Source of the DNA: Olivibacter domesticus
GTDB taxonomy: Bacteria; Bacteroidota; Bacteroidia; Sphingobacteriales; Sphingobacteriaceae
Assembly: GCF_900109575.1 (NCBI RefSeq)
Contig: NZ_FOAF01000010.1
Location: 1-64,000 of the forward strand
Direction of reading: 5' to 3'
DNA: 64,000 nucleotides
Program-made: the position numbers and the translations under genes
Shown here: positions 44,966 through 53,545 of the stretch, piece by piece
How positions within the stretch are numbered: position 1 is the first letter of the stretch
How the letters are laid out: each line of letters opens with the position of its first letter
Notes under the pieces: generated by a model
The model's database searches: none
The model's input: only the letters and a program-made list of their open reading frames with translations
Told to the model about the DNA's origin: nothing

Positions 44966-45184
44966 ATGGCAAATTCAACAGAGCAAAGACCTCACGTTAG
45001 TACAGACAATAACGCCAATCAAACGCATTATTATGTAACTTTACTTATCGCTATAGCTTTTGGCTTGGCAGGTACCTTTTTTCGTTTTATTCAAGACTCA
45101 TTTCTATTTACTTCTATCTCGAATATATTATTGATTATCGGCAGCTTTATTGCTTTCCGTACTGTATTCAAGATTATGAAATAA
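44966..45184 (+). CDS. Small two-helix membrane protein, unknown
   Basis: 72 residues: a polar lead (MANSTEQRPHVSTDNNANQT), then two hydrophobic helices, one near YYVTLLIAIAFGLAGTFFRF and one near FTSISNILLIIGSFIAF. The ATG at 44966 is preferred to an upstream one because the earlier codons overlap a TTTTTGTAC stretch resembling a -7 promoter box (TATTTTTG at 44941-44948). No family recognised. Followed by a strong terminator. Confidence 0.65.
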   Translation: MANSTEQRPHVSTDNNANQTHYYVTLLIAIAFGLAGTFFRFIQDSFLFTSISNILLIIGSFIAFRTVFKIMK

Positions 45185-45208
45185 GTGAAAGAAAAATATT
45201 TTATAGGC

Positions 45209-45236
45209 AGCGTGGAGATTCTCCACGCTTTTTTTG
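45209..45236 (+). terminator. Terminator after the small membrane protein gene
   Basis: Perfect nine-base arms (45209-45217, 45221-45229) with a three-base loop and a run of seven or more T residues. Confidence 0.88.
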
Positions 45237-45241
45237 TTTAA

Positions 45242-45369
45242 AACCTAAATCCGATTACTGTTTTCGATTCAGAACGCTTTGAAATGGTTAGGTTTAAAGC
45301 AAAGGACGAAAGAATAGTGGGCTTTGTTATTGAATTTCCGCACTGATAAAGATAAATCGAATTCAGGTT
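45242..45369 (+). mobile_element. MITE-like element, short (internally deleted) copy
   Basis: A 128-base segment bounded by AACCTAAATCC at the left and GAATTCAGGTT at the right, which are (imperfect) inverted repeats. Its left 75 bases match the minus strand of 59262-59355 (shared words TTCAGAACGCTTTGAAATGG and GCAAAGGACGA), and its right 45 bases match the other end of that element (GGCTTTG.TATTGAATTTC and AATCGAATTCAGGTT). The middle, about 140 bases, is missing. It encodes no protein. Confidence 0.72.
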
Positions 45370-45468
45370 TAAAGACAATTAAACTATTGTTGATCGGCGC
45401 TGTCAAAGTATATAGAAGCTACTAAAACTCTTTGCAGTTTCGGTTTGTTATGCAAAAAATATAAAACG

Positions 45469-46128
45469 ATGAAAGTAAGAATGATAGTTGTAATGCTACT
45501 CTTAATGGGGTATGGATTGCAAAGTTTTTGCGTAGAGCAAGATAGTGTACAATATATCCAAAAGCTAGAAATAAGTAAAAAGAAGAAAAAGACATTTTCA
45601 GTTAGACAGCAAGATTCTACTTTGGTTTTAAAAATAGATACATTGATATTAAATGATAAAGCTACTTTAGAGTTTTTTGGTAAAAAAAAGGTGGATTTAC
45701 AAGTCAAATATGCGGAGATACCAAAACAGGCTTATATCGTTGGAACTGACAGCAAAAATAACGGCAGTGAAATAAATATAACTATTCACTTTGGCAAATT
45801 GGGATCATTATATGTATTAGCTGGAGGGCGTGATGCTAATAATGGTTCGCGCACATTTCCAAATGGCAATGGTGGTAATGTCACACTACATTACGATAAA
45901 AGGGGTATTGTCCCTCAACAAGAGAAGAAGGATCAGCCGGGGTATTTGCGTATTGATACGAAGGCTGGTGGTTATCGTGTAAATCCACAATCAGATTTAT
46001 ATAATATTTACAGCCAGATAGGCATGGGAATTCGATCCGGTGGCGGACGTCTGGGGGGAGTTCCTCAAGGTCAAATATATTCGGGATCTCCTGGAAAAGA
46101 CGGTAAAAGCGAAGTTGTTGGATATTAA
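45469..46128 (+). CDS. Secreted glycine-rich protein, unknown
   Basis: 219 residues from the ATG at 45469 (MKVRMIVVMLLLMGYGLQSF, a signal peptide). A charged segment (EISKKKKKTFSVRQ) is followed by beta-rich sequence and a tail very rich in glycine, asparagine and serine (GGRDANNGSRTFPNGNGGN; GIRSGGGRLGGVPQGQ; GSPGKDGKSEVVGY). The tail looks like a surface-exposed or collagen-like low-complexity region, but there are no regular G-X-Y repeats. I know no family. It lies between a MITE-like element and convergent gldB. Confidence 0.6.
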   Translation: MKVRMIVVMLLLMGYGLQSFCVEQDSVQYIQKLEISKKKKKTFSVRQQDSTLVLKIDTLILNDKATLEFFGKKKVDLQVKYAEIPKQAYIVGTDSKNNGSEINITIHFGKLGSLYVLAGGRDANNGSRTFPNGNGGNVTLHYDKRGIVPQQEKKDQPGYLRIDTKAGGYRVNPQSDLYNIYSQIGMGIRSGGGRLGGVPQGQIYSGSPGKDGKSEVVGY

Positions 46129-46142
46129 TTTAAAAGCCATTG

Positions 46143-47183
46143 TCATTTTAATCCCTTATATTTTGAATCTTTCAGCAGTTGCTGGGCATCTGTCATGTGC
46201 AGCAGCTGATCAAGCTGAACTGACGGATGGTTCTCCATATATTTTTTAACTATCTGCCATCCTAAAAATATACCTAGCTTGGGTGCAGATTCGTGTTGGT
46301 TTCCAAGATCGGGAGTAAAAGGTGCATCTCCTAAATGTTTTTGGATTCTTTGATAGTCGGTATCAAATAGTAAATCTTCTTCTAGAAACCAAGCCCATAT
46401 ATCAGGCTGATAATTCGTAGCCCATGTCATTTGCTCTTTCGAGTAACCAATTTTTAAGCTATCCGGTAGTTTAGGCATTGTACGATCCATGAGGTACATG
46501 ATTTTTCCGTTATAAATCATATACGATAATAAGTCTGGTTTCTTGAAAGTTGGTTCAGTATATAAAGTCTCTCTTAAATAAGTTTCTACTGTGCGAGGAA
46601 CGATATTCTCAGGGGTAAACCTTCTTGAAATATAATAAGGAATACTCTTTATCAAGGCCGGATAGAATTTTGATTTTTTTCCTAAAAACATATCTAAACC
46701 AATCCCTATATATTCGTTGTTAAGCGGTGTTTGAACAGTGAAGCCAGAGAAAAAGGATATAAACCGAGGTATTTCAGCCTTAGGGAAATAATATTTCACA
46801 TGCTTAAAGGCCATGCTTAATGCTTTCTCATATGGTGTTAAATCAGGATAAGTTTGAAGTGTGCTCTTTTTTAATTCGACAAAATCACGATTCTGTAATA
46901 TTTGCTGGTAATTTTTGAAAAGTACTGCTGTGTCTTGTACATTGCCTGCCTGAAGTATTTTGGAGGTAAAATCGCTATAAAATTGGCCGTATTTTTTTTG
47001 CCATAAATGGTGTTTGGGTGGGATGTTAGCTAAAGTTAAACTGTCTAGAGCCTTGTCAAAACGTTCTATTTTAATTTGTAGATGAATGGCACTTAGATCT
47101 GGATCCTTTTGGCGACAGGAGACTAAACTAATAATCAAAAAAAAGAGGTAGATTTGTGCGTTTTTAGTTGTATATGGAGCCAT
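46143..47183 (-). CDS. gldB: GldB-like lipoprotein
   Basis: A lipoprotein of 346 residues with lipobox ending at cysteine 23 (FFLIISLVSCRQ). The family signatures of the gliding protein GldB are visible: IERFDKALDSL, YGQFYSDF, YYFPKAEIPRFISFFSGF, YIGIGLDMFLG, and QHESAPKLGIFLGWQIVKKY. GldB is required for gliding in F. johnsoniae and present in many non-gliding Bacteroidota. In Flavobacterium it stands next to gldC and nadE; here nadE is near but a beta-barrel gene takes the place of gldC. Divergent from that gene. Confidence 0.82.
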   Translation of the reverse strand: MAPYTTKNAQIYLFFLIISLVSCRQKDPDLSAIHLQIKIERFDKALDSLTLANIPPKHHLWQKKYGQFYSDFTSKILQAGNVQDTAVLFKNYQQILQNRDFVELKKSTLQTYPDLTPYEKALSMAFKHVKYYFPKAEIPRFISFFSGFTVQTPLNNEYIGIGLDMFLGKKSKFYPALIKSIPYYISRRFTPENIVPRTVETYLRETLYTEPTFKKPDLLSYMIYNGKIMYLMDRTMPKLPDSLKIGYSKEQMTWATNYQPDIWAWFLEEDLLFDTDYQRIQKHLGDAPFTPDLGNQHESAPKLGIFLGWQIVKKYMENHPSVQLDQLLHMTDAQQLLKDSKYKGLK

Positions 47184-47310
47184 GCTAAATGTTATAATAC
47201 TTGCGAAAGTAATGATTTAAACACTAGATATAAATTACCCGTTCTAGAAAAAGAACAAAATTGAGTCCCGCTATTAACAAAAGACAAAGCGCTCAAGAAC
47301 ATATAAAAAA

Positions 47311-47994
47311 ATGACTATGCCATTTAAAAATTTATCTTTATTTATCAGTATTCTTTCCTTTCTTTCTATTTCCGCAAAAGCTCAGGATTATAATAGTTCT
47401 ACTTATGATAACAAAAGAGTTAGTATGGGAATTGCGATTTCTCCTAATTTGAGTTGGTTAAGGTATGGCGACTTTGATGTAAAGTCCAGTTCAGCTAAAG
47501 TTGGTTATAATTATGGATTAATAGCTGATTTCGCTTTTTCTGAGAATTACTATTTCTCAAGTGGTTTATTCATCGATAATTTGAGATCACAATCTCAAAC
47601 ATATCATTCGCAAGCCGATGGAAGCACAAATACGTTGACGAATAATTACCGGCTTCAATATGCAGAGATTCCATTTGGCATAAAGCTAAAAAGTACACAG
47701 CGTTATTATAGGAGTTATTATGGTCAGTTCGGGTTTACAATGGGAGTTAAATTAAGTGCTAAGCAGGAGATATTAAACGAGAATAGAGTAGTTGTACAGG
47801 AATCAAACAACATGAAGGGAGATGCAAATCTCCTAAGATTAGGGCTTCAAATTGGAGGGGGTGTTGAATGGCTATTGGATCATAACTTGCGATTAATGAC
47901 CGGGCTTAGTTTTAATAACGGTTTTACCCGTGTCATCAAACATGGAAGTGCAAATAATTCTTATGTAGCCTTTAACTTTGGCATTTTGTTTTAA
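47311..47994 (+). CDS. Outer-membrane beta-barrel protein (PorT-like)
   Basis: 227 residues: signal peptide ending ISAKAQD, then an eight-stranded-barrel pattern with alternating aromatic and polar residues (VSMGIAISPNLSWLRYG, YNYGLIADFAFSENYYFSSG, LRLGLQIGGGVEWLL) and terminal F (NFGILF), the usual outer-membrane end. It resembles the PorT/porin-like family of Bacteroidota. PorT itself is a T9SS factor, but many paralogues exist and identity is unproven. It precedes nadE by 25 bases. Confidence 0.72.
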   Translation: MTMPFKNLSLFISILSFLSISAKAQDYNSSTYDNKRVSMGIAISPNLSWLRYGDFDVKSSSAKVGYNYGLIADFAFSENYYFSSGLFIDNLRSQSQTYHSQADGSTNTLTNNYRLQYAEIPFGIKLKSTQRYYRSYYGQFGFTMGVKLSAKQEILNENRVVVQESNNMKGDANLLRLGLQIGGGVEWLLDHNLRLMTGLSFNNGFTRVIKHGSANNSYVAFNFGILF

Positions 47995-48019
47995 CTACAA
48001 GAAAATTTAGAAATATAAT

Positions 48020-49663
48020 ATGGTTATAGCTATTGTACAGCTAAATTATCACATCGGTAATTTCGAAGAAAACACGAAAAAAATTCTAGATAATTTAAAT
48101 AAAGCAAAAAATAGGGGTGCAGACTTAGTTGTATTCCCTGAAATTACAGTAGGGGGTTATCTTGCCAAAGATTTGTTTAGATATAAATCATTTTTAGATG
48201 CTTGTGACGCAAGTATTAACGAAATAGCTATAGCATGTGAAGGGATTGCTTGTATCATTGGCGCGCCTGTAAGAACACAGTTAACGCGTGCGAAGGCTCT
48301 ATATAATTCAGCTCTTTTTCTAGCTGATGGAAAGGTACAGGAGGTTGTACATAAAACGCTGTTGCCCGACTACGATGTATTTGATGAATATCGTTATTTT
48401 GAGCCAAATGATGTGTTCAAATGTATAGATTATAGGGGTGTTAAGATTGCGCTGACTATTTGTGAAGATTTATGGAATGAAAATTTTCCTTCTCTCTATA
48501 AAGAAGATCCAATGGCTAAATTATTCCAGGATGCGCCAGATGTGATGATAAATATTGCAGCTTCTCCCTTTTCAGAGACACATTTCAACACTCGGCAAGC
48601 GGTTATGACCTCTCATATACGCAAATATAAGTTACCCGCGTTTTATGTGAATACATTCGGTGCTCATACTGACATTATTTTTGACGGACGATCACTGGTA
48701 TACAATAAAGATGCTAAAATTGTGGATGTTTTAAAGGGTTTTGAAGAGGATCTGCGTTTATATGAGGTAACAGATAAAGAAATTACTTCAGTGGAAGTTA
48801 CTACCTCGTATGAGGAATTATCAAATATAGCGAATATTCACCAAGCGCTTGTTTTGGGAATAAGGGACTTTTTTCAGAAATCAGGATTCAAGAAAGCAAT
48901 TTTAGGGCTTTCGGGTGGCATTGACTCCGCGGTAGTAGCGGCTTTAGCGTGTGAAGCATTGGGATCGGCAAATGTGATGGGGGTATTGATGCCTTCTGTT
49001 TACTCGTCCGAGCATTCATTGAAGGATGCCTTAGATTTGGTGAAAAACACAGGCTGTGAGCACGAAATTATTGCTATTAAAGAGGCTACAGAGGCGTTAG
49101 ACAGCATGCTTGCCCCTGCGTTTAAGGGTAAAGAAAGTGATATCACAGAAGAAAACATTCAGGCAAGGGTGCGATCAATTATCCTAATGGCTATATCGAA
49201 TAAGCATGGCTATATATTACTAAATACCTCTAATAAAAGCGAAGCGGCGGTAGGGTATGGTACGCTTTATGGTGATATGGCGGGCGCCTTGGGCGTAATC
49301 GGCGATGTTTTCAAAACGAAAGTTTATGAATTAGCAAGATTTATTAATCGTAATGGTGTTATTATACCCGAAAATACCATTACCAAGGCACCATCTGCAG
49401 AATTACGCCCCGACCAAAAGGATTCTGACTCACTGCCTGAGTATGACATATTAGATGCAATCTTAGATCTTTATATTGAGCAGGAGTGGAGCGCAGCAGA
49501 AATCATATCGAAAGGCTATGAAAAGGAACTAGTATTTAGCGTGATTAAACTAGTTAATGGAGCTGAGTTTAAACGGTTCCAGTCTCCGCCAATATTACGC
49601 ATTACACGGAAAGCTTTTGGTGCAGGAAGGTCAATGCCTCTCGTTGCGAAGTACCCCTTTTAA
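48020..49663 (+). CDS. nadE: Glutamine-dependent NAD+ synthetase
   Basis: Last step of NAD synthesis, using glutamine as ammonia source. The N-terminal nitrilase-like glutaminase has its catalytic residues in VVFPEITVGGY (Glu), HKTLLPDYDVFDEYRYF (Lys) and ALTICEDLWNE (Cys). The C-terminal synthetase domain has the PP-loop LGLSGGIDSAVVAAL, then NTSNKSEAAVGYGTLYGD and PSAELRPDQKD. 547 residues is right for the fused form. Confidence 0.95.
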   Translation: MVIAIVQLNYHIGNFEENTKKILDNLNKAKNRGADLVVFPEITVGGYLAKDLFRYKSFLDACDASINEIAIACEGIACIIGAPVRTQLTRAKALYNSALFLADGKVQEVVHKTLLPDYDVFDEYRYFEPNDVFKCIDYRGVKIALTICEDLWNENFPSLYKEDPMAKLFQDAPDVMINIAASPFSETHFNTRQAVMTSHIRKYKLPAFYVNTFGAHTDIIFDGRSLVYNKDAKIVDVLKGFEEDLRLYEVTDKEITSVEVTTSYEELSNIANIHQALVLGIRDFFQKSGFKKAILGLSGGIDSAVVAALACEALGSANVMGVLMPSVYSSEHSLKDALDLVKNTGCEHEIIAIKEATEALDSMLAPAFKGKESDITEENIQARVRSIILMAISNKHGYILLNTSNKSEAAVGYGTLYGDMAGALGVIGDVFKTKVYELARFINRNGVIIPENTITKAPSAELRPDQKDSDSLPEYDILDAILDLYIEQEWSAAEIISKGYEKELVFSVIKLVNGAEFKRFQSPPILRITRKAFGAGRSMPLVAKYPF

Positions 49664-49767
49664 CGCTTATAACTGTTAAATAATGTTACAACAGATTAAA
49701 TTTTTCTAATATGTAGCATATTGGCACTAAATTCGTTAAATTTATATCATAATTGGGAGGTAAAAAT

Positions 49768-50322
49768 ATGAAAACGAAATGGTTGTTTATGGCATTTGCC
49801 ATTGTCATTGTAGCTGCCTGTTCACCATATAGATATTATAATGCGCAGAGTAAAAACAGTGATTTTTCTAATTACAGAACCTATGCTTGGTTGCCTGGAT
49901 TAGATTCACTGTCTAAGTCGTATTATAATAATGCTATCGCAGAGGAAAATATATATGAAACAGCAGACGCCGCATTAAAAGCGAAGGGATTGACTTATGA
50001 TAAATCAAATCCTGACTTGTTGTTTCGATATAAGGCGATCGTGAATAATACCAGTAGAACAGTCTATGCGCCAACTTGGGGTGGCTGGGGCTGGGGATGG
50101 GGTTGGAATCCTTATTGGGGAATGGGTATGGGAGGTGCTGTTGGTAGAGAGCGTTATCGTGCCGGCCATATCATAATTGAAGCAATTGATGCCAAAACTA
50201 ATAAGGTTGTTTGGCAAGCAAGAGGAAGCGGTGAAGTAAGAAATCCAGAAAAAGCTGTGAACGATCTACCTGTGGTTGTTCAGAATATTATGAAGCAATA
50301 CCCTATAATGGCACAAAAATAG
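49768..50322 (+). CDS. DUF4136 lipoprotein
   Basis: 184 residues with a lipobox ending at cysteine 18 (AIVIVAACSPYRYY). Short domain DUF4136: NSDFSNYRTYAWLPGLD, then ENIYETADAALKAKGLTYDK and a glycine/tryptophan-rich loop (WGGWGWGWGWNPYWGMGMGG) before RAGHIIIEAIDAKTNKVVWQ. Start at 49768 has a strong GGGAGG 7 bases upstream. Exported; function unknown. Confidence 0.85.
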   Translation: MKTKWLFMAFAIVIVAACSPYRYYNAQSKNSDFSNYRTYAWLPGLDSLSKSYYNNAIAEENIYETADAALKAKGLTYDKSNPDLLFRYKAIVNNTSRTVYAPTWGGWGWGWGWNPYWGMGMGGAVGRERYRAGHIIIEAIDAKTNKVVWQARGSGEVRNPEKAVNDLPVVVQNIMKQYPIMAQK

Positions 50323-50350
50323 TTTGAATTTAAGTGATAATCAGTAAGTA

Positions 50351-50382
50351 AAAGGGCGCTAGCACATTGCAGGGCCCTTTTT
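50351..50382 (+). terminator. Terminator after the DUF4136 gene
   Basis: AAAGGGC at 50351-50357 pairs with GCCCTTT at 50374-50380, extended by T residues; loop of 16 bases containing a weak inner stem. Overlaps the stop region of the convergent lnt gene. Confidence 0.65.
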
Positions 50383-52011
50383 CTATGCAATATGAGTTTT
50401 TGGCTTCAATAATGTACCAATTAGCAAGACACAATAAATTATTGCACCAAAACACCCGGCATAAGCTAAGTAATCTCCCGTATTTGTGTAAAAGGTGATG
50501 CTATCATTTAAATTAATGTCAGTTTTTAATGCGGCAGGTTTCCACCACTCGCTTTGTCTCACGATGTCGCCACGTTGGTTAATAAAAGCAGAGATACCGG
50601 TATTGGCTGATCGGACTACCCAACGGCGTGTTTCAATTGCTCTGAGCTTTGCATAATCAAGATGTTGACTTTTACCGGAAGTGTTTCCCCACCAGCCATC
50701 ATTTGTAACTATAGCAATAAACTGAGCACCTTCTCTAACGTATTTAGATACATAGTCACCCCATATAGATTCGTAACATATTACAGGGGCCGCTCCGATA
50801 CCACTCTGTGCATAAAATACGGATGGTTCTTCCTGTTTTCCATAACTACCTGTGCTTCCACCAAAAGCGGCGAATAGTGGTTTCAAGAAAGACAGTGAAG
50901 CGAAGGGAAGCTGCTCTACTCCAGGAACTAATTTAGACTTGTGATAAAATTGAACGCGTGAAGAGTTATCAATGAGAACTGCTGCATTAAATACGTCGTA
51001 GTATTTCTCGACATCTATAAATTTACGCGCCGAAGGGCTCTCTAATGAATCATATATAACCATCGATTCAATGCCCGATAGTACGTTTCCATTTTTGTAA
51101 TCTTTTAAAAAGTCTCGGATCTGTAAATAACTGTTATTACTTCTTATTTCTTCTTCGTTCACTCCTGGAGGTCTTTCCGGTATTGCGGATTCCGGCCAAA
51201 TGAAGAATTCTGTATTGGTTTGTGCGGTCGAACGCGATAGTTGAATTAAGTTTTCTACCTGTTGTGTTACCGGCATACTCCATTTTGCATAAGGATCTAT
51301 ATTGGGTTGCACAACTACGATGTTAGAAGGATTTTCATTCTCTTCATAACTAAAATATTGGAAAAGTGAAATACCGGAAGGGATTACGAGCAATGCAACA
51401 AATGCAAACACGTGCTGCCGCCTAACGGAGCGGTCTTTGTAAATAATTTGTTTACAAATTATCAAGAATAATGCGATATTACAGAGCCAAATCCACACCG
51501 TTCCTCCATAGACACCCGTGTATTCATACCATTGAATTAATTGATGGGTACTAGCAAAGCCGTTTCCCAACGTCATCCATGGAAAAGCAAGGTCCCAACT
51601 TTGATGGATGTATTCATAAGCCATCCAAAAGCATACCAAGCCTATTAAACTAGCTATGGTACTGTACCGCTTTCTTAATTGATAATAGAGCCTAAAGACT
51701 ATTGCAATGAGTAGGGCCGCTAGCGCAAAAGGTATGAGGGAAATAAATATAGCAATATAGGAAGGCATGACGGCACTTATTGCGTTATATACCCAATAGA
51801 TGGATGCCGTATTCCAGAGTAAGCCGGTTAACCCGGCTAACAAAAAAACTTTTCGACCCTTTTTTTTTATGGATGACAAAAGAATATTTTCTATACAGAG
51901 TAACAACGGTACGAAAGCGATCAGCAATATCGGACCTGTATAGGGGATGGGGGGCCATGCTATCCATAATAAGATAGCGCTTAGTAACGACAATTTAAGA
52001 TTGTTTCTCAC
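50383..52011 (-). CDS. lnt: Apolipoprotein N-acyltransferase
   Basis: Adds the third acyl chain to lipoproteins in the inner membrane. Eight or so hydrophobic helices at the N-terminus, then a nitrilase-like domain with catalytic Glu in FFIWPESAIPE, Lys in YHKSKLVPGVEQLP and Cys in PVICYESIWGDY. 542 residues. Fits with the abundance of predicted lipoproteins in this window. Immediately follows the PH-SHOCT gene (one base between). Confidence 0.94.
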   Translation of the reverse strand: MRNNLKLSLLSAILLWIAWPPIPYTGPILLIAFVPLLLCIENILLSSIKKKGRKVFLLAGLTGLLWNTASIYWVYNAISAVMPSYIAIFISLIPFALAALLIAIVFRLYYQLRKRYSTIASLIGLVCFWMAYEYIHQSWDLAFPWMTLGNGFASTHQLIQWYEYTGVYGGTVWIWLCNIALFLIICKQIIYKDRSVRRQHVFAFVALLVIPSGISLFQYFSYEENENPSNIVVVQPNIDPYAKWSMPVTQQVENLIQLSRSTAQTNTEFFIWPESAIPERPPGVNEEEIRSNNSYLQIRDFLKDYKNGNVLSGIESMVIYDSLESPSARKFIDVEKYYDVFNAAVLIDNSSRVQFYHKSKLVPGVEQLPFASLSFLKPLFAAFGGSTGSYGKQEEPSVFYAQSGIGAAPVICYESIWGDYVSKYVREGAQFIAIVTNDGWWGNTSGKSQHLDYAKLRAIETRRWVVRSANTGISAFINQRGDIVRQSEWWKPAALKTDINLNDSITFYTNTGDYLAYAGCFGAIIYCVLLIGTLLKPKTHIA

Positions 52012-52012
52012 T

Positions 52013-52654
52013 TTACAATTGCGATAGGATTTCGTTCTTCTTGTTTTCGTATTCAGATTGTGTTATGAGCTGCTTTTCAAACAAGATTTTAAGTTTTTTG
52101 AGCTTCACAGTTACTTCATCTTCTGGTTCTGACGAAGGTTTTAAAATCGGTTCTTCCTCTGGCTTAAGTGGACGCTCGTCTATATGCCGTTCGTCGTGTA
52201 GAGGCTTAAGCATCACAGGTGGGGTGCTTGCCTTTTTCAGCTCTAAATCTCTCAGTCGAAGCTCTTCTTGTTTTTTTTCTAGTGCTTCACTGGCCAATTG
52301 GTAAAGTTTACGTGCTTGTACTTTCGGTATATACTCTACTGTCAGATTTTCACCGCTCTGAGGAATTACAGTAAATTTCGCTCCAAAAAATTCTTCCTTA
52401 AAGGACACATCTTTAATGTCTTGCCAAGTGAAAATTTCGAAATTAGTTGTCAGCCCTAGTTTGGTAGCTTCACATAAAAAAATGCGCTTATTGGTAATTA
52501 CCAAACAATCAGGAAATAAGGTGACAGCAGGTTTCTTTTGTACGGCAATGTAAGTAATTGCCTCACCCGAAGTGAGCATATCTTTTAACTTTCCCACCAA
52601 CTTTTCAACCACTTTAGGATCTTGCTCTTCGTTTAAATATTGTTCGATATACAT
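52013..52654 (-). CDS. PH-domain and SHOCT-domain protein
   Basis: 213 residues from the ATG at 52654 (MYIEQYLNEEQDP). The N-terminal 110 residues form a bacterial PH-like domain (LVITNKRIFLCEATKLGL, FEIFTWQDIKDVSFKEEFFG), followed by an acidic/proline linker and a C-terminal SHOCT motif (LKKLKILFEKQLITQSEYENKK in two parts: KLKILFEKQLIT; QSEYENKKNEILSQL). SHOCT ends oligomerise or regulate in other proteins. No known role. Co-transcribed with lnt. Confidence 0.78.
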   Translation of the reverse strand: MYIEQYLNEEQDPKVVEKLVGKLKDMLTSGEAITYIAVQKKPAVTLFPDCLVITNKRIFLCEATKLGLTTNFEIFTWQDIKDVSFKEEFFGAKFTVIPQSGENLTVEYIPKVQARKLYQLASEALEKKQEELRLRDLELKKASTPPVMLKPLHDERHIDERPLKPEEEPILKPSSEPEDEVTVKLKKLKILFEKQLITQSEYENKKNEILSQL

Positions 52655-52704
52655 TTTCAAGTAAAAATTCAAAAGTAAAAAATAAAGCTGTTTCTACTCC
52701 TTGT

Positions 52705-52744
52705 ACCACTCATAACTCGCATCCGGCAACTCACAACTATCCAA
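52705..52744. repeat. Degenerate intergenic repeat before the PH-SHOCT gene
   Basis: The reverse complement reads TAGTTGTGAGTTGCCGGATG then CGAGTTATGAG, closely similar to TAGTTGTGAATTGCGAGTTG in 15248-15281 on the plus strand. It sits in the gap between rsmI and the PH-SHOCT gene. Confidence 0.45.
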
Positions 52745-52751
52745 GGCTAAT

Positions 52752-53417
52752 TTACGATTTTCCCTGCACACAAATTACAAACTCTCCTTTTATTAGATTG
52801 TTTTTAAAATGTTCGATAACATCTAAGACACTGCCCCGTATAGTTTCTTCATATATTTTACTTATTTCACGAGATATTGAAACTTGTCTTTCTGCTCCTA
52901 AATATATGCTAAACTCTTCCAATGTTTTGATTAACCGATGTGGTGATTCATAGAATATCATCGTTCTATTTTCGTTAGATAACGATTTTAATTTAGTCTG
53001 GCGTCCTTTTTTAACAGGTAAAAAGCCTTCAAACACAAAGCTATCTGTGGGTAGACCTGAGTTTACCAAGGCTGGGACAAAGGCTGTGGGGCCTGGGAGG
53101 CAACTAACTTCGAGGTGCTGTCTTATCGCTTCTCGAACCAACAAGAAACCCGGGTCTGAAATTGCCGGTGTACCGGCGTCAGATATTAATGCCACTGTTT
53201 TGCCTTCTTTTAGAAAGCGAATTATTTCGTGGAGGGCTTTATGCTCATTATGTTGATGGTGCGCATACACTTTCTTATCTATACCGAAATGCTTCAGCAA
53301 GGGTGCGCTTGTACGTGTATCTTCAGCGAGAATAATATCCGCTTCTTTCAGAACACGTATAGCCCTGAAAGTAATATCTTCTAGATTGCCTACGGGTGTT
53401 GGAACGAGGTAAAGCAT
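52752..53417 (-). CDS. rsmI: 16S rRNA 2'-O-methyltransferase (C1402)
   Basis: RsmI methylates the 2'-O of C1402 in 16S rRNA. MLYLVPTPVGNLEDITFRAI at the start, ILAEDTRTSAPLLKHF, ALISDAGTPAISDPGFLLV and CLPGPTAFVPALVNSGL are all typical tetrapyrrole-methylase-fold signatures of this family. Start at 53417 rather than an upstream ATG at 53459, because the extra codons lie in repeat sequence. Confidence 0.95.
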   Translation of the reverse strand: MLYLVPTPVGNLEDITFRAIRVLKEADIILAEDTRTSAPLLKHFGIDKKVYAHHQHNEHKALHEIIRFLKEGKTVALISDAGTPAISDPGFLLVREAIRQHLEVSCLPGPTAFVPALVNSGLPTDSFVFEGFLPVKKGRQTKLKSLSNENRTMIFYESPHRLIKTLEEFSIYLGAERQVSISREISKIYEETIRGSVLDVIEHFKNNLIKGEFVICVQGKS

Positions 53418-53428
53418 TTGTGTGTTAT

Positions 53429-53466
53429 TAAGTAGCAAGACATAAGTATCAAGTAGCAAGATATTT
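53429..53466. repeat. Short tandem words upstream of rsmI
   Basis: AAGTAGCAAGA occurs twice (near 53430 and 53451) around AAGTATC. The same vocabulary, in part inverted, occurs between atpA and atpG (43096-43185). Confidence 0.45.
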
Positions 53467-53519
53467 GTGATTTGCTTTTGATGACTTTTTAATTTTTAAG
53501 TTTTACTTTCTAATTTTAA

Positions 53520-53527
53520 TATCTTTG
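53520..53527 (+). promoter_or_regulatory. Putative -7 box of serS
   Basis: TATCTTTG matches the TAnnTTTG element and lies 18 bases before the serS ATG, leaving a short 5' leader. No T-box-like leader can fit. Confidence 0.4.
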
Positions 53528-53545
53528 TTGCAAAAATAAAAATAT

